DNA of 64,000 bases from Parenemella sanctibonifatiensis (GTDB lineage: Bacteria; Actinomycetota; Actinomycetes; Propionibacteriales; Propionibacteriaceae): assembly GCF_002250565.1 (NCBI RefSeq), contig NZ_NMVJ01000006.1, positions 186,001-250,000 of the forward strand, read 5' to 3'. Positions 34,696-44,247 of this stretch are shown here, one piece after another (positions within the stretch are counted from its first letter, which is position 1; every line of letters begins with the position of its first letter). Under the pieces are notes generated by a model. The model was given only the letters and a program-made list of their open reading frames with translations, was not told the origin of the DNA and did not search any database. The translations under genes were made by a program, and so were the position numbers.

Positions 34696-35607
34696 GTGGC
34701 AGCCAGTCTGCGAGAACTCCGCAGTCGACGCCGCTCCGTCGCCAGTACCCAGAAGATCACCCGGGCGATGGAGCTGATCGCGGCTTCGCGCATCATCAAG
34801 GCACAGGGCCAGGCCCGGGCGGCAGCGCCGTACGCCAACGAGCTCACCAAAGCGGTGAGCGAGGTGGCGTCCTCGACCGACATCGACCATCCTCTGACCA
34901 CCGAGGTGGAGAACCCACGTCGCGCGGCGATGCTGGTGATCACCTCTGATCGTGGTCAGGCCGGTGCTTACACCGCCAACGCGGTCAAGACGGCCGAGGG
35001 CCTCCGCCAGCATCTGCTGGAGGAGGACAAGGAGATCGACCTCTATCTGACCGGACGCAAGGGCAAGGCGTACTACGACTTCCGCAATCGCGAGATCGCG
35101 CAGTCGTGGACCGGCTTCTCCGAGGCGCCGAGCTATGAGGAGGCGTACGCGATCGCGGTTCAGCTGCTCGACACCTTCAGCCGGGAGACTGAGGAGGGCG
35201 GCGTCGATGAGATCCATGTGGTCTTCACCCGCTTCGTCTCGATGATCAACCAGCGGCCCGAGGCCTTCCGGCTGCTTCCGTTGGAGGTCGTCGAGGACGA
35301 TGCAGAGGGGACTGAGCAGGGCGGGGAGTACCGGCCGCTGTTCACCTTCGAGCCTGACGCCGAGACGGTGCTGGACGAGCTGCTGCCGCTGTACGTGGCC
35401 AGCCGCATCCACTACTGCCTGCTGCAGGCCGCCGCTTCCGAGCTGGCGAGCCGTCAGCGTGCCATGAAGGCCGCCACGGACAACGCCGAGGAAATCATCC
35501 AGCAGCTCACCCGTGAAGCGAACCAGGCCCGCCAGGCGGGCATCACCCAGGAAATTACTGAGATCGTTGGCGGCGCAAGCGCGCTCGCCGAGTCCGGAAG
35601 CGAGTGA
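34696..35607 (+). CDS. atpG: ATP synthase F1 subunit gamma
   Basis: Central rotating shaft, 303 residues. N-terminal helix LRELRSRRRSVASTQKITRA and C-terminal signature AASELASRQRAMKAATDNAEEI form the coiled coil that turns inside the alpha3beta3 ring. The GTG start lies two bases after atpA. A segment around VVEDDAEGTEQGGEYRPLF carries an acidic insertion, common in actinobacterial gamma subunits. Confidence 0.95.
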   Translation: MAASLRELRSRRRSVASTQKITRAMELIAASRIIKAQGQARAAAPYANELTKAVSEVASSTDIDHPLTTEVENPRRAAMLVITSDRGQAGAYTANAVKTAEGLRQHLLEEDKEIDLYLTGRKGKAYYDFRNREIAQSWTGFSEAPSYEEAYAIAVQLLDTFSRETEEGGVDEIHVVFTRFVSMINQRPEAFRLLPLEVVEDDAEGTEQGGEYRPLFTFEPDAETVLDELLPLYVASRIHYCLLQAAASELASRQRAMKAATDNAEEIIQQLTREANQARQAGITQEITEIVGGASALAESGSE

Positions 35608-37068
<1,461 letters not shown>

Positions 37069-37069
37069 G

Positions 37070-37468
37070 ATGGCTGATCTCCTGCATGTGGAGGTCGTCT
37101 CGGCCGACCGTACGGTGTGGAGCGGCGACGCGCAGATGGTCGTCGCCCGCACCGTCGAGGGTGACATCGGCATCCTGCCGCGGCACGAGCCGATCATGGC
37201 GGTGCTGGTGCCCGGCGCCGCGGTCATCACGGGCAGCGATGGCGCCCGACAGGTGATCGCAGTCGACGGCGGCTTCATCTCGGTGGCGCAGAACCAGGTC
37301 TCGATCCTGAGCCAGTTCGCGCAGCTGGGCGAGGAGGTCGACCTCGACAAGGCCAAGGCCGACTTCACCGAAGCCCAGGAACTCATTGCCGGCGGCGACG
37401 ATTCGTTGGCCACCAAGGAGCGGTTGGACCGCGCCCGGGGGCAGCTGAAGATCGCTGACCGCAGCTGA
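37070..37468 (+). CDS. atpC: ATP synthase F1 subunit epsilon
   Basis: Small F1 subunit linking gamma to the c-ring, 132 residues. The N-terminal beta sandwich (LHVEVVSADRTVWSGDAQMV, then GDIGILPRHEPIMAVL) is complete and a two-helix C-terminal domain with FTEAQELIAGGDD and KERLDRARGQLK is present, so the inhibitory form is possible. The ATG is one base after the atpD stop. A strong hairpin 20 bases downstream ends the operon. Confidence 0.94.
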   Translation: MADLLHVEVVSADRTVWSGDAQMVVARTVEGDIGILPRHEPIMAVLVPGAAVITGSDGARQVIAVDGGFISVAQNQVSILSQFAQLGEEVDLDKAKADFTEAQELIAGGDDSLATKERLDRARGQLKIADRS

Positions 37469-37488
37469 GGTCACAACTGGCTTCCATT

Positions 37489-37521
37489 CTGCGCGAGCGA
37501 CTGGCTGAGTCGCTCGCGCAG
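37489..37521 (+). terminator. atp operon terminator hairpin
   Basis: A perfect 12-bp inverted repeat (CTGCGCGAGCGA with TCGCTCGCGCAG) around a 9-base loop, 20 bases after atpC. It lies immediately before the promoter of the next gene. Confidence 0.75.
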
Positions 37522-37524
37522 CTG

Positions 37525-37530
37525 TAGGTT
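37525..37530 (+). promoter_or_regulatory. -10 element for the DUF2550 gene, probably leaderless
   Basis: TAGGTT followed by six bases and then ATG; no Shine-Dalgarno sequence. Confidence 0.45.
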
Positions 37531-37536
37531 TGCGCC

Positions 37537-38043
37537 ATGCGTGACTGGGCGTTGGCGATCATGGTTGTCATCGTCGTTGCCGGCGCCTTGTTGCTGCTGG
37601 TTTGGTGGGTGCGGCTGCGGTGGCTCAATGGCCTCAGTGGCCGTTTTGAATGCGCCCTGAAGGTGGGCGGCGCCGAGGACGCATGGGCGCTGGGAGTGGG
37701 CCGCTACTACGGCGAGCAACTCCAGTGGTATCGCGCGTTCTCGCTGGCGTTTCGGCCCCGTCACGCCTGGCGGCGTACGGAGGTGATCCTCAGCGACAGC
37801 CGACGCCCCTCCGTCATGGAGGCGTCGGCCTTGTATGACGACCAGCAGATCATCACCCTGCAACTGCGTTCGGGAGCTGAAGCCCGCGGTCTGGGTCGGT
37901 CCTGGCAGGTGGCCGTCCCGATCGCCGCCGTGACCGGACTGCTGAGCTGGCTCGAGGCGGCTGCCCCCGGCGAGGGGGACTACCGGCTGTCGGCCGGCCC
38001 CGCCGAACCGGGCGCGGAGTGGCGCCGGCCTGAATCGTCCTGA
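37537..38043 (+). CDS. DUF2550 family membrane-anchored protein
   Basis: Protein of 168 residues with one N-terminal membrane helix (WALAIMVVIVVAGALLLLVWW) and a soluble domain containing GRFECALKVGG, WALGVGRYYGEQLQWYRAFSL and RPRHAWRRTEVIL. This family is found just downstream of atpC in mycobacteria and other actinobacteria; its function is unknown. The last 64 bases overlap the 3' end of the opposed adenosyltransferase gene. Confidence 0.8.
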   Translation: MRDWALAIMVVIVVAGALLLLVWWVRLRWLNGLSGRFECALKVGGAEDAWALGVGRYYGEQLQWYRAFSLAFRPRHAWRRTEVILSDSRRPSVMEASALYDDQQIITLQLRSGAEARGLGRSWQVAVPIAAVTGLLSWLEAAAPGEGDYRLSAGPAEPGAEWRRPESS

Positions 38044-38690
38044 TCCGAGCGTTCCTGCGCGCCGCTCGCCGTGCTCGCGATGATGCGGTCCCGGTTGCGT
38101 CGGGCCCGGGCATCGGGCGGCGTACGGTCGGCGCCGGGCACCCACAGCCGCTCACCGTGACTCTGACCGACGCTGCGTGCCAGCACGAAGAGCAGGTCTG
38201 AAAGCCGATTCAGGTAGGTCACTGTCAGAGGGTTCATGCTGTCGCCGTGTGCGGCGACCGCGGCCCATGCGGTCCGCTCGGCGCGACGAGCCACCGTACG
38301 CGCGTGGTGCAGCGCAGCACTGGCCCGGTTGCCCCCGGGCAGGATGAAGGATCTCAGCGTCGGCAATTCCTCGCTGAACTCGTCACACCAGGCTTCCAAG
38401 CGGCTGATGGCGGCCTGGTCGATCCGCAGCGGCGGATGAGCCGGGTCAGGCACCACCGGGGTGGCGAGGTCCGCACCCAGGTCGAAGAGCTCGTTCTGGA
38501 CCTGCGCCAGGATCTCGCCGACCACCTCAGGAAGGTCCTCGACCAGGGCGGTGCCGAGCACCGAATTGACCTCGTCGGCGTCGCCACAGGCCGCGATACG
38601 CGCATCCGTCTTGGGGATCCGGGACATGTCAGCGAGGTGGGTGTGGCCGGTGTCGCCGCCACCGGTCCAGACTCGGGAGATCACGATCAT
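37980..38690 (-). CDS. Cob(I)alamin adenosyltransferase, PduO type
   Basis: Makes adenosylcobalamin from cob(I)alamin and ATP, 236 residues. The N-terminal ATP-binding motif appears as VWTGGGDTGHTHL; GDADEVNSVLG, FILPGGNRASAALHHARTVARRAER and YLNRLSDLLFVLAR are all family landmarks. The C-terminal 45 residues are a polar, Arg/Ser-rich extension read partly opposite the DUF2550 gene. The ATG follows TATGCT by six bases. A B12-dependent mutase pathway would fit a propionibacterial host, but none is encoded here. Confidence 0.88.
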   Translation of the reverse strand: MIVISRVWTGGGDTGHTHLADMSRIPKTDARIAACGDADEVNSVLGTALVEDLPEVVGEILAQVQNELFDLGADLATPVVPDPAHPPLRIDQAAISRLEAWCDEFSEELPTLRSFILPGGNRASAALHHARTVARRAERTAWAAVAAHGDSMNPLTVTYLNRLSDLLFVLARSVGQSHGERLWVPGADRTPPDARARRNRDRIIASTASGAQERSDQDDSGRRHSAPGSAGPADSR

Positions 38691-38696
38691 GTGTCG

Positions 38697-38702
38697 AGCA
38701 TA
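38697..38702 (-). promoter_or_regulatory. -10 element for the adenosyltransferase gene, probably leaderless
   Basis: On the minus strand TATGCT is followed by six bases and the ATG. The divergent cyclophilin gene has its own -10 43 bases away. Confidence 0.5.
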
Positions 38703-38744
38703 GGAGGTCGCTGCTGACGGGCAGGACCAGGTGACAACCTGTGG

Positions 38745-38750
38745 CAGACT
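38745..38750 (+). promoter_or_regulatory. -10 element for the cyclophilin gene, probably leaderless
   Basis: CAGACT followed by six bases and then GTG. Confidence 0.4.
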
Positions 38751-38756
38751 CGTCCT

Positions 38757-39413
38757 GTGGGCAGCTTCATGCGATGGATGTTGGTGGCATTTGCCACGGT
38801 GGTCGTGGTTCCTCTGACGGCATGTGGGGTGGTCCCCAATGTCGAGGAGCCACAGGCTCAGATCGACTGTGAGTACCGCGCCGCCGGCGAGCCGGCTCGC
38901 CCGGTGGATCCGCCGCCCAGCAGCGGCGTACGCATGACCGGACAGTCGGTGGTGGCCCTCGAGATGAGCATGGGCACCCTCAGCATCATCATGGACCGGC
39001 AGCACGCGCCGTGCGCGGTCAATTCCTTCGACTCGTTGGCCCAGCAGGGCTTCTACGACAACACCGAATGCCACCGACTCGTCAACGAAGGCATCTTCAT
39101 CCTGCAGTGCGGCGACCCGACCGGCACTGGCACCGGGGGACCGGGCTACGAGTTCGATGACGAGCTGACCGGTGACGAGACCTACCCCGCCGGCACTGTG
39201 GCGATGGCCAATGGTGGCCCCGACACCAATGGCTCCCAGTTCTTCCTGGTCTTCGAGGATTCTCCGCTGCCGCCCAACTACGTGGTGCTGGGCCAGATGG
39301 ACCAGGGCTCGGTGGCGGCGCTGTACCGGATGATCTACGCCGGTCATGAGGGCGATGGTGGCGAGGGCCGACCGATCAACCCGGTGCAGATCCTTTCGGT
39401 GACCGCAGGTTGA
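38757..39413 (+). CDS. Lipoprotein peptidyl-prolyl cis-trans isomerase (cyclophilin)
   Basis: Cell-surface proline isomerase, 218 residues. A signal peptide ends in a lipobox LTAC with Cys23 as the lipidated residue, so the mature enzyme is anchored outside the membrane. The cyclophilin domain reads NSFDSLAQQGFYDNTECHRLV, LQCGDPTGTGTGGPGYEFDDE, TVAMANGGPDTNGSQFFLVF and YVVLGQM, with the catalytic arginine in ECHRLV. GTG start behind a -10-like hexamer. Its stop codon lies in the first unit of a tandem-repeat array. Confidence 0.9.
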   Translation: MGSFMRWMLVAFATVVVVPLTACGVVPNVEEPQAQIDCEYRAAGEPARPVDPPPSSGVRMTGQSVVALEMSMGTLSIIMDRQHAPCAVNSFDSLAQQGFYDNTECHRLVNEGIFILQCGDPTGTGTGGPGYEFDDELTGDETYPAGTVAMANGGPDTNGSQFFLVFEDSPLPPNYVVLGQMDQGSVAALYRMIYAGHEGDGGEGRPINPVQILSVTAG

Positions 39414-39540
39414 GCGGAGCGAACGTCAGGTGTGTTGAGCGGAGCGAACGTCAGGTGAGCGGAGCGAACGTCAGGTGTGTTGAGCGGAGCGAACGTCGGG
39501 TGTGTTGAGCGGAGCGAACGTCGGGTGTTGTTGAGCGCAG
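39410..39540 (+). repeat. Tandem array of a 25-base unit at the cyclophilin 3' end
   Basis: Units sharing GAGCGGAGCGAACGTC begin at 39412, 39437, 39457, 39482 and 39507, with a degenerate partial unit at 39533. Spacing is 25, 20, 25, 25 and 26 bases; the 20-base step reflects a shortened unit. The first copy starts at the cyclophilin stop codon. The array fills the gap to the convergent esterase gene. Confidence 0.95.
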
Positions 39541-39546
39541 TCCGGT

Positions 39547-40323
39547 TCAGACTTCACTGAGGAAGGCCCGCAACACCTGCACGAAGATCGCCGGCTGTTC
39601 CGAGTGCACCCAGTGGCCGGCCTGCTTGATGGTGGTCAATCGGACCGCTGGGAACAGTGCCTCCATCGGCTCCCGGTCCGCCTCGGTGATGTAGTCCGAC
39701 TGATCGCCGGCCACCCACAGCACCGGACCCGGGTAGCTGCCGTCGGTGGCAGGCCAATCGCCGATCTGGTCCAGGGACCCGCCCAGCAGGTCGAGATTCT
39801 GCTGCCAGCGCCATCCCTGGCCCTCCCGGCGCAGGTTCTGCAGCAGGAAGCCACGGACGGTCGCCGACGGCACCAGCTCCGCCATCGCCTGATCGGCCTC
39901 GCCGCGGGAGGTGATCGCCGTCAGGTCGATGCTCCGCATGGCCTCAACGTAGACGTCGAAGCTGGACGTGGCGCAGCTGGGGGAGATGTCGACCACGACC
40001 AGCGCCCGGACCAGGTCGGGGTGGCGCAGCGCCAACTGCATGGCGACCTTGCCGCCCATCGAATGGCCCACCACCACGACCGGTCCGGTGGTCTTGGCCC
40101 GGATCGTCTCGGCGGTCTGGTCGGCCATCTGGAGATAGCTGAAGTCCTCGGTCCAGGGCGAAAGCCCATGGTTGGGCAGGTCGATCATCAGGCCGCGCCA
40201 GCCGCTCGGCAGCTGCTTGGCGATCTCGTTCCAGTTGCGTCCTTGGCCGAACAGGCCGTGCAGGAACACAACCGTGGCGGCGTCGTCGTCGCCGACCGTA
40301 CGCGTGTGGAGCAGGTCGCTCAT
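39547..40323 (-). CDS. YbfF-like alpha/beta-hydrolase esterase
   Basis: Cytoplasmic serine esterase of the YbfF/ABHD11 group, 258 residues. VFLHGLFGQGRNWNEIAK is the oxyanion region, DLPNHGLSPW follows, the nucleophile elbow is GHSMGGKVAMQLAL (Ser in GHSMG), and the catalytic His is in AGHWVHSEQP. LWVAGDQSDYI carries the likely acid. The natural substrate of these enzymes is not settled (thioesters and short acyl esters have been reported). The ATG at 40323 has GGAGG upstream and overlaps the preceding gene's stop by four bases. Confidence 0.85.
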   Translation of the reverse strand: MSDLLHTRTVGDDDAATVVFLHGLFGQGRNWNEIAKQLPSGWRGLMIDLPNHGLSPWTEDFSYLQMADQTAETIRAKTTGPVVVVGHSMGGKVAMQLALRHPDLVRALVVVDISPSCATSSFDVYVEAMRSIDLTAITSRGEADQAMAELVPSATVRGFLLQNLRREGQGWRWQQNLDLLGGSLDQIGDWPATDGSYPGPVLWVAGDQSDYITEADREPMEALFPAVRLTTIKQAGHWVHSEQPAIFVQVLRAFLSEV

Positions 40324-40577
40324 GGTGTCCTCCAACATCCTTCGTGCCAGTGTTTGCGGGACCGTACCCCGGCCGGTTCGCCCCATTGTGGCTGACGCGG
40401 CCAGACCACCAGGTGGGCCTCGCCGGGCTCGATCAGGCGGCGGCAGCCCGGGCAGGTGTAGCTCTTGTCATTGCCGGCGTTGGCTCGCACGATCCACTCC
40501 GATGTGCTGCGTCCTTCGGCCCAATGCGTTGACAGTGGTCGCGGCTGTTGGGCGTACTTGTTGCGTCGGCGAACCAC
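40320..40577 (-). CDS. Small zinc-ribbon-like protein
   Basis: Protein of 85 residues, basic at the start ([12 protein letters not shown]). Possible metal ligands are CPGCRR and HWHEGCW near the end, in the pattern CxxC...HxHxxC. Similar short proteins are widespread in actinobacteria and often labelled, without good reason, as ATP/GTP-binding. The GTG at 40577 is the first start compatible with the divergent nucS promoter; the longer upstream reading would cross nucS. It is coupled to the esterase by ATGA. Confidence 0.7.
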   Translation of the reverse strand: MVRRRNKYAQQPRPLSTHWAEGRSTSEWIVRANAGNDKSYTCPGCRRLIEPGEAHLVVWPRQPQWGEPAGVRSRKHWHEGCWRTP

Positions 40578-40589
40578 CCGCCCTACTGT
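40561..40589 (+). promoter_or_regulatory. nucS promoter, probably leaderless
   Basis: TTGCGT (40561-40566), a 17-base spacer and TACTGT (40584-40589), then six bases to the GTG. The -35 region lies inside the start of the divergent zinc-ribbon gene. Confidence 0.55.
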
Positions 40590-40595
40590 ACGCGG

Positions 40596-41300
40596 GTGCG
40601 CTTGGTCATTGCTCGTTGTCAGGTTGACTACACCGGACGTCTGACGGCCCATCTACCGATGGCCACCCGGCTGATCCTGGTGAAGGCCGACGGCTCGGTC
40701 TCGGTGCATGCCGACGACCGGGCGTACAAGCCGCTGAACTGGATGAGTCCGCCATGCAGCCTCGAGGTCGTTGACGACCCCGAGCGAGTGGAGGCGGTGG
40801 TGGCCGGGGTGCCGATCGAGCAGCTGTGGCAGGTCACCGGTCGCGACGGTGACCAGTTGCAGATCGCCATCAGTGAGGTGCTGCATGACAGTAGCCACGA
40901 CCTGGGTGTCGATCCGGGACTGCAGAAGGACGGCGTCGAGGCGCACCTGCAGGAGCTGCTGGCCGACCATCCGGAGGTGCTGGCCGAGGGGCTGACCCTG
41001 GTGCGCCGGGAATATCCGACTGCGATCGGACCAGTGGATCTGATGTGCCGGGATGCGGCTGGCCGGTATGTCGCGATCGAGGTGAAGCGGCGCGGCGAGA
41101 TCGACGGGGTCGAGCAACTCACTCGCTATCTGGAGCTGCTCAACCGGGATCCGCTGTTGGGTGAGGTGCGTGGCGTGTTCGCGGCCCAGCAGATCAAGCC
41201 GCAGGCCAAGGTGCTGGCCGGGGATCGCGGCATCTCCTGTGTCACCCTGGACTATGACGGCATGCGGGGCATGGACGACAGCGAGGACCGACTCTTCTGA
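40596..41300 (+). CDS. nucS: Mismatch-specific endonuclease NucS/EndoMS
   Basis: Double-strand-cutting endonuclease acting in the non-canonical mismatch repair of actinobacteria lacking MutS/MutL, 234 residues. The N-terminal DNA-binding domain ([12 protein letters not shown], [25 protein letters not shown] type) and the C-terminal nuclease domain ([27 protein letters not shown] with the D-ExK motif, [13 protein letters not shown]) are complete. It ends with [13 protein letters not shown], a short beta-clamp-binding-like tail. The GTG start gives [12 protein letters not shown], as in mycobacterial NucS. Confidence 0.95.
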   Translation: MRLVIARCQVDYTGRLTAHLPMATRLILVKADGSVSVHADDRAYKPLNWMSPPCSLEVVDDPERVEAVVAGVPIEQLWQVTGRDGDQLQIAISEVLHDSSHDLGVDPGLQKDGVEAHLQELLADHPEVLAEGLTLVRREYPTAIGPVDLMCRDAAGRYVAIEVKRRGEIDGVEQLTRYLELLNRDPLLGEVRGVFAAQQIKPQAKVLAGDRGISCVTLDYDGMRGMDDSEDRLF

Positions 41301-41325
41301 GCCCGACCTCGACGTCGGGGCTCAG
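41297..41325 (+). terminator. Hairpin between converging nucS and AI-2E-type transporter genes
   Basis: CTGAGCCC and GGGCTCAG pair, with an inner GAC/GTC stem and one bulge. It overlaps both stop codons and could end both transcripts. Confidence 0.5.
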
Positions 41326-42518
41326 CTGTGGTCCAGCCGGGGCAGCAGCACCTCGCGATAGAGCAGCAACAGCACCGCAGCAGAGGGAATCGCCAGTACC
41401 GCGCCGATGACGCCGAGCAGGCTGCCGCCCACCAGAGCGGCGATGACGACCACGGCACCCGGCACGTTGACCGAGCGCTGGAACACCCGGGGGATGATCC
41501 CGTACGCCTCGATCTGCTGGTAGATCAGGAAGTAGATCAGACAGAAGATGCCGGTGGTGATGCCTTGGGTGAGAGCAACCAGGGTCACGATGATCATGCT
41601 GACCGGGTTGCCGATCAGCGGGATGAAGGCGAGCGCCGCCACCACGCAGGCCAGCGCCAGGGCGTACTCGCCCATGCCCACGAAGTTGAGAAAGATGAAC
41701 GAGCAGACCCCCGACAGGCTGGCCACGAAGAACATGCCGCTCAGGTAGCTGCCGATCCGTTCGAACATCTGATCGGCCAGGTAGCGACCCCGGGGCCGCT
41801 TGGAGGCGGGGGAGAGCCGGTACGCCTGCTGCTTGATGGCCGGCAATGAGGTGAGGAAGTACAGCGTCAGCACGATCGTGATGACCGTGCTGAAGACGGT
41901 GTCGAACAGGATCCGGCCGGCGCCGACGAGGCCACCGAACAGGACATCGGGTCGCAAACTCTGGGTTGCTGCGGTGGTGGCCATCGAGATGATCCCGTAG
42001 CGCGCCTCGAGCTCGGCGAAGGCCGGGTTGGACTGCAGGTTCTGGATGTAGCCGGGCACGTTGACGATCAGGGCGTCGACCTGGTCGGCGACGATCGGGA
42101 TCAGCGACCAGATGATGGCGGCCACGATGGCGAGGAAGGCCACCGAGACCATCAGCACGCCGACCAGCCGGGGCAGACCCCGCCTGGTCACGAACTCCAC
42201 CGCCGGGTTCATGCCCAGAGCCAGGAACAGCGACAGGATGATCGTCACCACGATTGAGCTGATCTGGAGCAACCCCTGGGCCAGCCCGATCGCCAGCAGG
42301 CCGCCCGCGCAGGCAAAGAAGCCGAATGCGAAGGGCGACATCTGCAGCAGCCGGTTGCTGGGCTCGCTCATCGACGGCGGTGGAGCCGCGGCCGAGACTG
42401 GCGCAGGCTGCGGTGGCTGGACGACATTGCGAGCCGTGCGGCGGAGCCGGGACAGCAGCCCACGGCCCGCCTTGCCCCCACTGGGTTCCGCTGCGTCCGG
42501 GGTCGCCGGATCGGTCAC
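41322..42518 (-). CDS. AI-2E family transporter (PerM-like membrane protein)
   Basis: Polytopic membrane protein, 398 residues. A cytoplasmic N-terminus of about 70 residues is Pro/Ala-rich. About eight hydrophobic segments follow, with the family pattern PAVEFVTRRGLPRLVGVLMV, YFLTSLPAIKQQAYRLSP and GVCSFIFLNFVGMGEYALAL, and the late ALVGGSLLGVIGAVLAIPSAA. Members are annotated as AI-2 exporters, but many act on other substrates or are antiporters, so the name is only a family label. Its GTG overlaps the stop of the DivIVA-like gene by four bases. Confidence 0.82.
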   Translation of the reverse strand: MTDPATPDAAEPSGGKAGRGLLSRLRRTARNVVQPPQPAPVSAAAPPPSMSEPSNRLLQMSPFAFGFFACAGGLLAIGLAQGLLQISSIVVTIILSLFLALGMNPAVEFVTRRGLPRLVGVLMVSVAFLAIVAAIIWSLIPIVADQVDALIVNVPGYIQNLQSNPAFAELEARYGIISMATTAATQSLRPDVLFGGLVGAGRILFDTVFSTVITIVLTLYFLTSLPAIKQQAYRLSPASKRPRGRYLADQMFERIGSYLSGMFFVASLSGVCSFIFLNFVGMGEYALALACVVAALAFIPLIGNPVSMIIVTLVALTQGITTGIFCLIYFLIYQQIEAYGIIPRVFQRSVNVPGAVVVIAALVGGSLLGVIGAVLAIPSAAVLLLLYREVLLPRLDHS

Positions 42519-44068
42519 GCGAGTTCCTCGGTGCGCGGGCCAGTGTCGCTGCTCTGGTCCTCGAGCTCAGCTGCGCTCAGATCGGGTTCGATGCTGGTGA
42601 CCGGGGCGACTGCCTCGTCCTCGACCGACTCGTCCTCGACCGACTCGTCCTCGACCGACTCGTCCTCGGTTGACTCATCTTCGACTGCTTGCTCGCCGGC
42701 CGGCTCGGGCTCGCTCGCATCCGCTCCGGCTGGCTCGGCGGTGGCGGACTCCTCGGTGGCGGCCCTGCCCGGCACCGACTCGGTGTCGCCTGCCCGGTCG
42801 TCGGTGTCCTCGGTCTCGACGACCACCGTATCGGTCAGTTCGTCGGGCGCGTCCTGCCCGGCCTGGTCGGTCTCAGTGAGGCGGGACAGCACCCTGGTGT
42901 CCTCCTCGGCGGGTTCGGCACTGGTCGACTGATCCGAGGCCGCGGCGACCGGCTGGTCGCGGAGATCCTCGAGCTGTTCCAGCAGCGTCTCGGGCAGCGG
43001 CTCGGCGTCGGTGACCCCGGCCGCGGTCTGCTGGGCCAGGCCGGCGAGCAGCTGCAGCTGGGCGGCGACCGAGTCGCGGCGCTGCTCCATCGCGATGCTC
43101 TCGCGCTGCAGTTCGGCGCGCCGGCTGGCGTACCGGCGTTCGGCGCGCTCGGTCAACGCCTTGGCCTGTTCGTGGGCCCGGGAGATGTGTTCCTCGGTCT
43201 CGCGGGCGGCGCGGACCTTGATGTCCTCGGCGTCCCGCAGTGCGTCGCGGCGGATCCGGGCGGCCTCGGCGGCCTCCTCGGCCAAGCGCTGCGCGGACTC
43301 GGCATGGTGACGGCGGGAGTCATTGGCCAGACTGATGGTGCGGGCGCTGGCCTCCTCGTGCTCGGTGCTGAGACGGCTCAGCAGTTCCTCGCGTTCCTGG
43401 GCCGAGGCCAACCTCATGGCCGCGACATCGCGCTCCGCGCTCTGGCGCATCTGGTCTGCTTCCAGGCGAGCGGCCTGGACGGCCTGGTTGGCTCGCAACT
43501 CACCTTCCCTGGCCACCGACTCGGCGTGCCGCTGGGCGGCGGTCAGCAGCGAGGTCGCTTCCTCCCGAGCCCGGGCGATCTGCTCGCTGGTCTGGCGCTC
43601 CAGCTCGGTGCGCTGGTCCCGCAGGCTGGCGAGGCCGGCCATCTTGATGTCCTCGGCCTCGCGCCGACCCGACTGCCGGATCTCGTCGGCAGCCCGACGG
43701 GCCGTTTCGGTGATGCCGGCGGCCTCCCGCTCGGCCACGGCGACGATGTCGGCGGCCTGCGCCTCCGCGTTGCGCAGCAGGCTGGTGGCGTACCCGCCGA
43801 GATCCTCGAAGGTGGGAGGCACCGGATCCGCCTCCAGCGAGGCAATCTGGTTTTCCAGGTGGTCGATGCGCTGGTGGGCGACTCGCAGCTCGTCGCTGAC
43901 ATTACCCAGGAAGTCGTCCACCGCCTGCCGTTCGTAGCCGAACATCGCGTGGGGGAAGTTGGCGGAACCCTGCTGGGGTCGGCCGGGCTGGGGCCGGGTG
44001 GTTCCGGGACGACCATCAGTTGGTCGGCCCTCGGTAGGGGTGGATCGGGACGTGCCGTCGCTGCTCAC
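42515..44068 (-). CDS. DivIVA-like coiled-coil cytoskeletal protein
   Basis: Protein of 517 residues. After about 35 polar residues (SRSTPTEGRPTDGRPGTTRP) comes a DivIVA-like N-terminal segment, FPHAMFGYERQAVDDFLGNV, then a long coiled coil of about 270 residues built of Glu/Ala/Arg heptads (ADIVAVAEREAAGITETARR and similar). The final 160 residues are acidic and low-complexity, ending in repeated EDESV. The layout recalls DivIVA/Scy/FilP-type polarity and growth scaffolds of actinobacteria. The GTG at 44068 has GAGGAG upstream. It is translationally coupled to the AI-2E-type gene. Confidence 0.75.
   Translation of the reverse strand: MSSDGTSRSTPTEGRPTDGRPGTTRPQPGRPQQGSANFPHAMFGYERQAVDDFLGNVSDELRVAHQRIDHLENQIASLEADPVPPTFEDLGGYATSLLRNAEAQAADIVAVAEREAAGITETARRAADEIRQSGRREAEDIKMAGLASLRDQRTELERQTSEQIARAREEATSLLTAAQRHAESVAREGELRANQAVQAARLEADQMRQSAERDVAAMRLASAQEREELLSRLSTEHEEASARTISLANDSRRHHAESAQRLAEEAAEAARIRRDALRDAEDIKVRAARETEEHISRAHEQAKALTERAERRYASRRAELQRESIAMEQRRDSVAAQLQLLAGLAQQTAAGVTDAEPLPETLLEQLEDLRDQPVAAASDQSTSAEPAEEDTRVLSRLTETDQAGQDAPDELTDTVVVETEDTDDRAGDTESVPGRAATEESATAEPAGADASEPEPAGEQAVEDESTEDESVEDESVEDESVEDEAVAPVTSIEPDLSAAELEDQSSDTGPRTEELA
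42612..42676 (-). repeat. 15-base tandem repeat in the DivIVA-like gene
   Basis: GTCCTCGACCGACTC (plus-strand reading) recurs at 42617, 42632 and 42647, with a diverged copy at 42662. It encodes the EDESV repeats; the period keeps the frame. Confidence 0.9.
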
Positions 44069-44247
44069 CGTCTGCTCCTCTCGGTACGGTGGCAGGCTAC
44101 TTGCCCCGGGCCCGATCCGGGAACCCTGGGACAACCCGCAAGAAGGGGTTGACAGTGGCCGGTCTGCCGTCGCCTGCGTGTCGCAGCCGCGATGTGACCG
44201 AGGTACGGGCAAGAATGACAGCGGTCGAGTCAGAAAGGAGGGGCCGC

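Noticed and set aside
39410-39540. CRISPR array at the 25-base repeats
   Set aside because: Units are directly adjacent with no unique spacers, and no cas genes are nearby.
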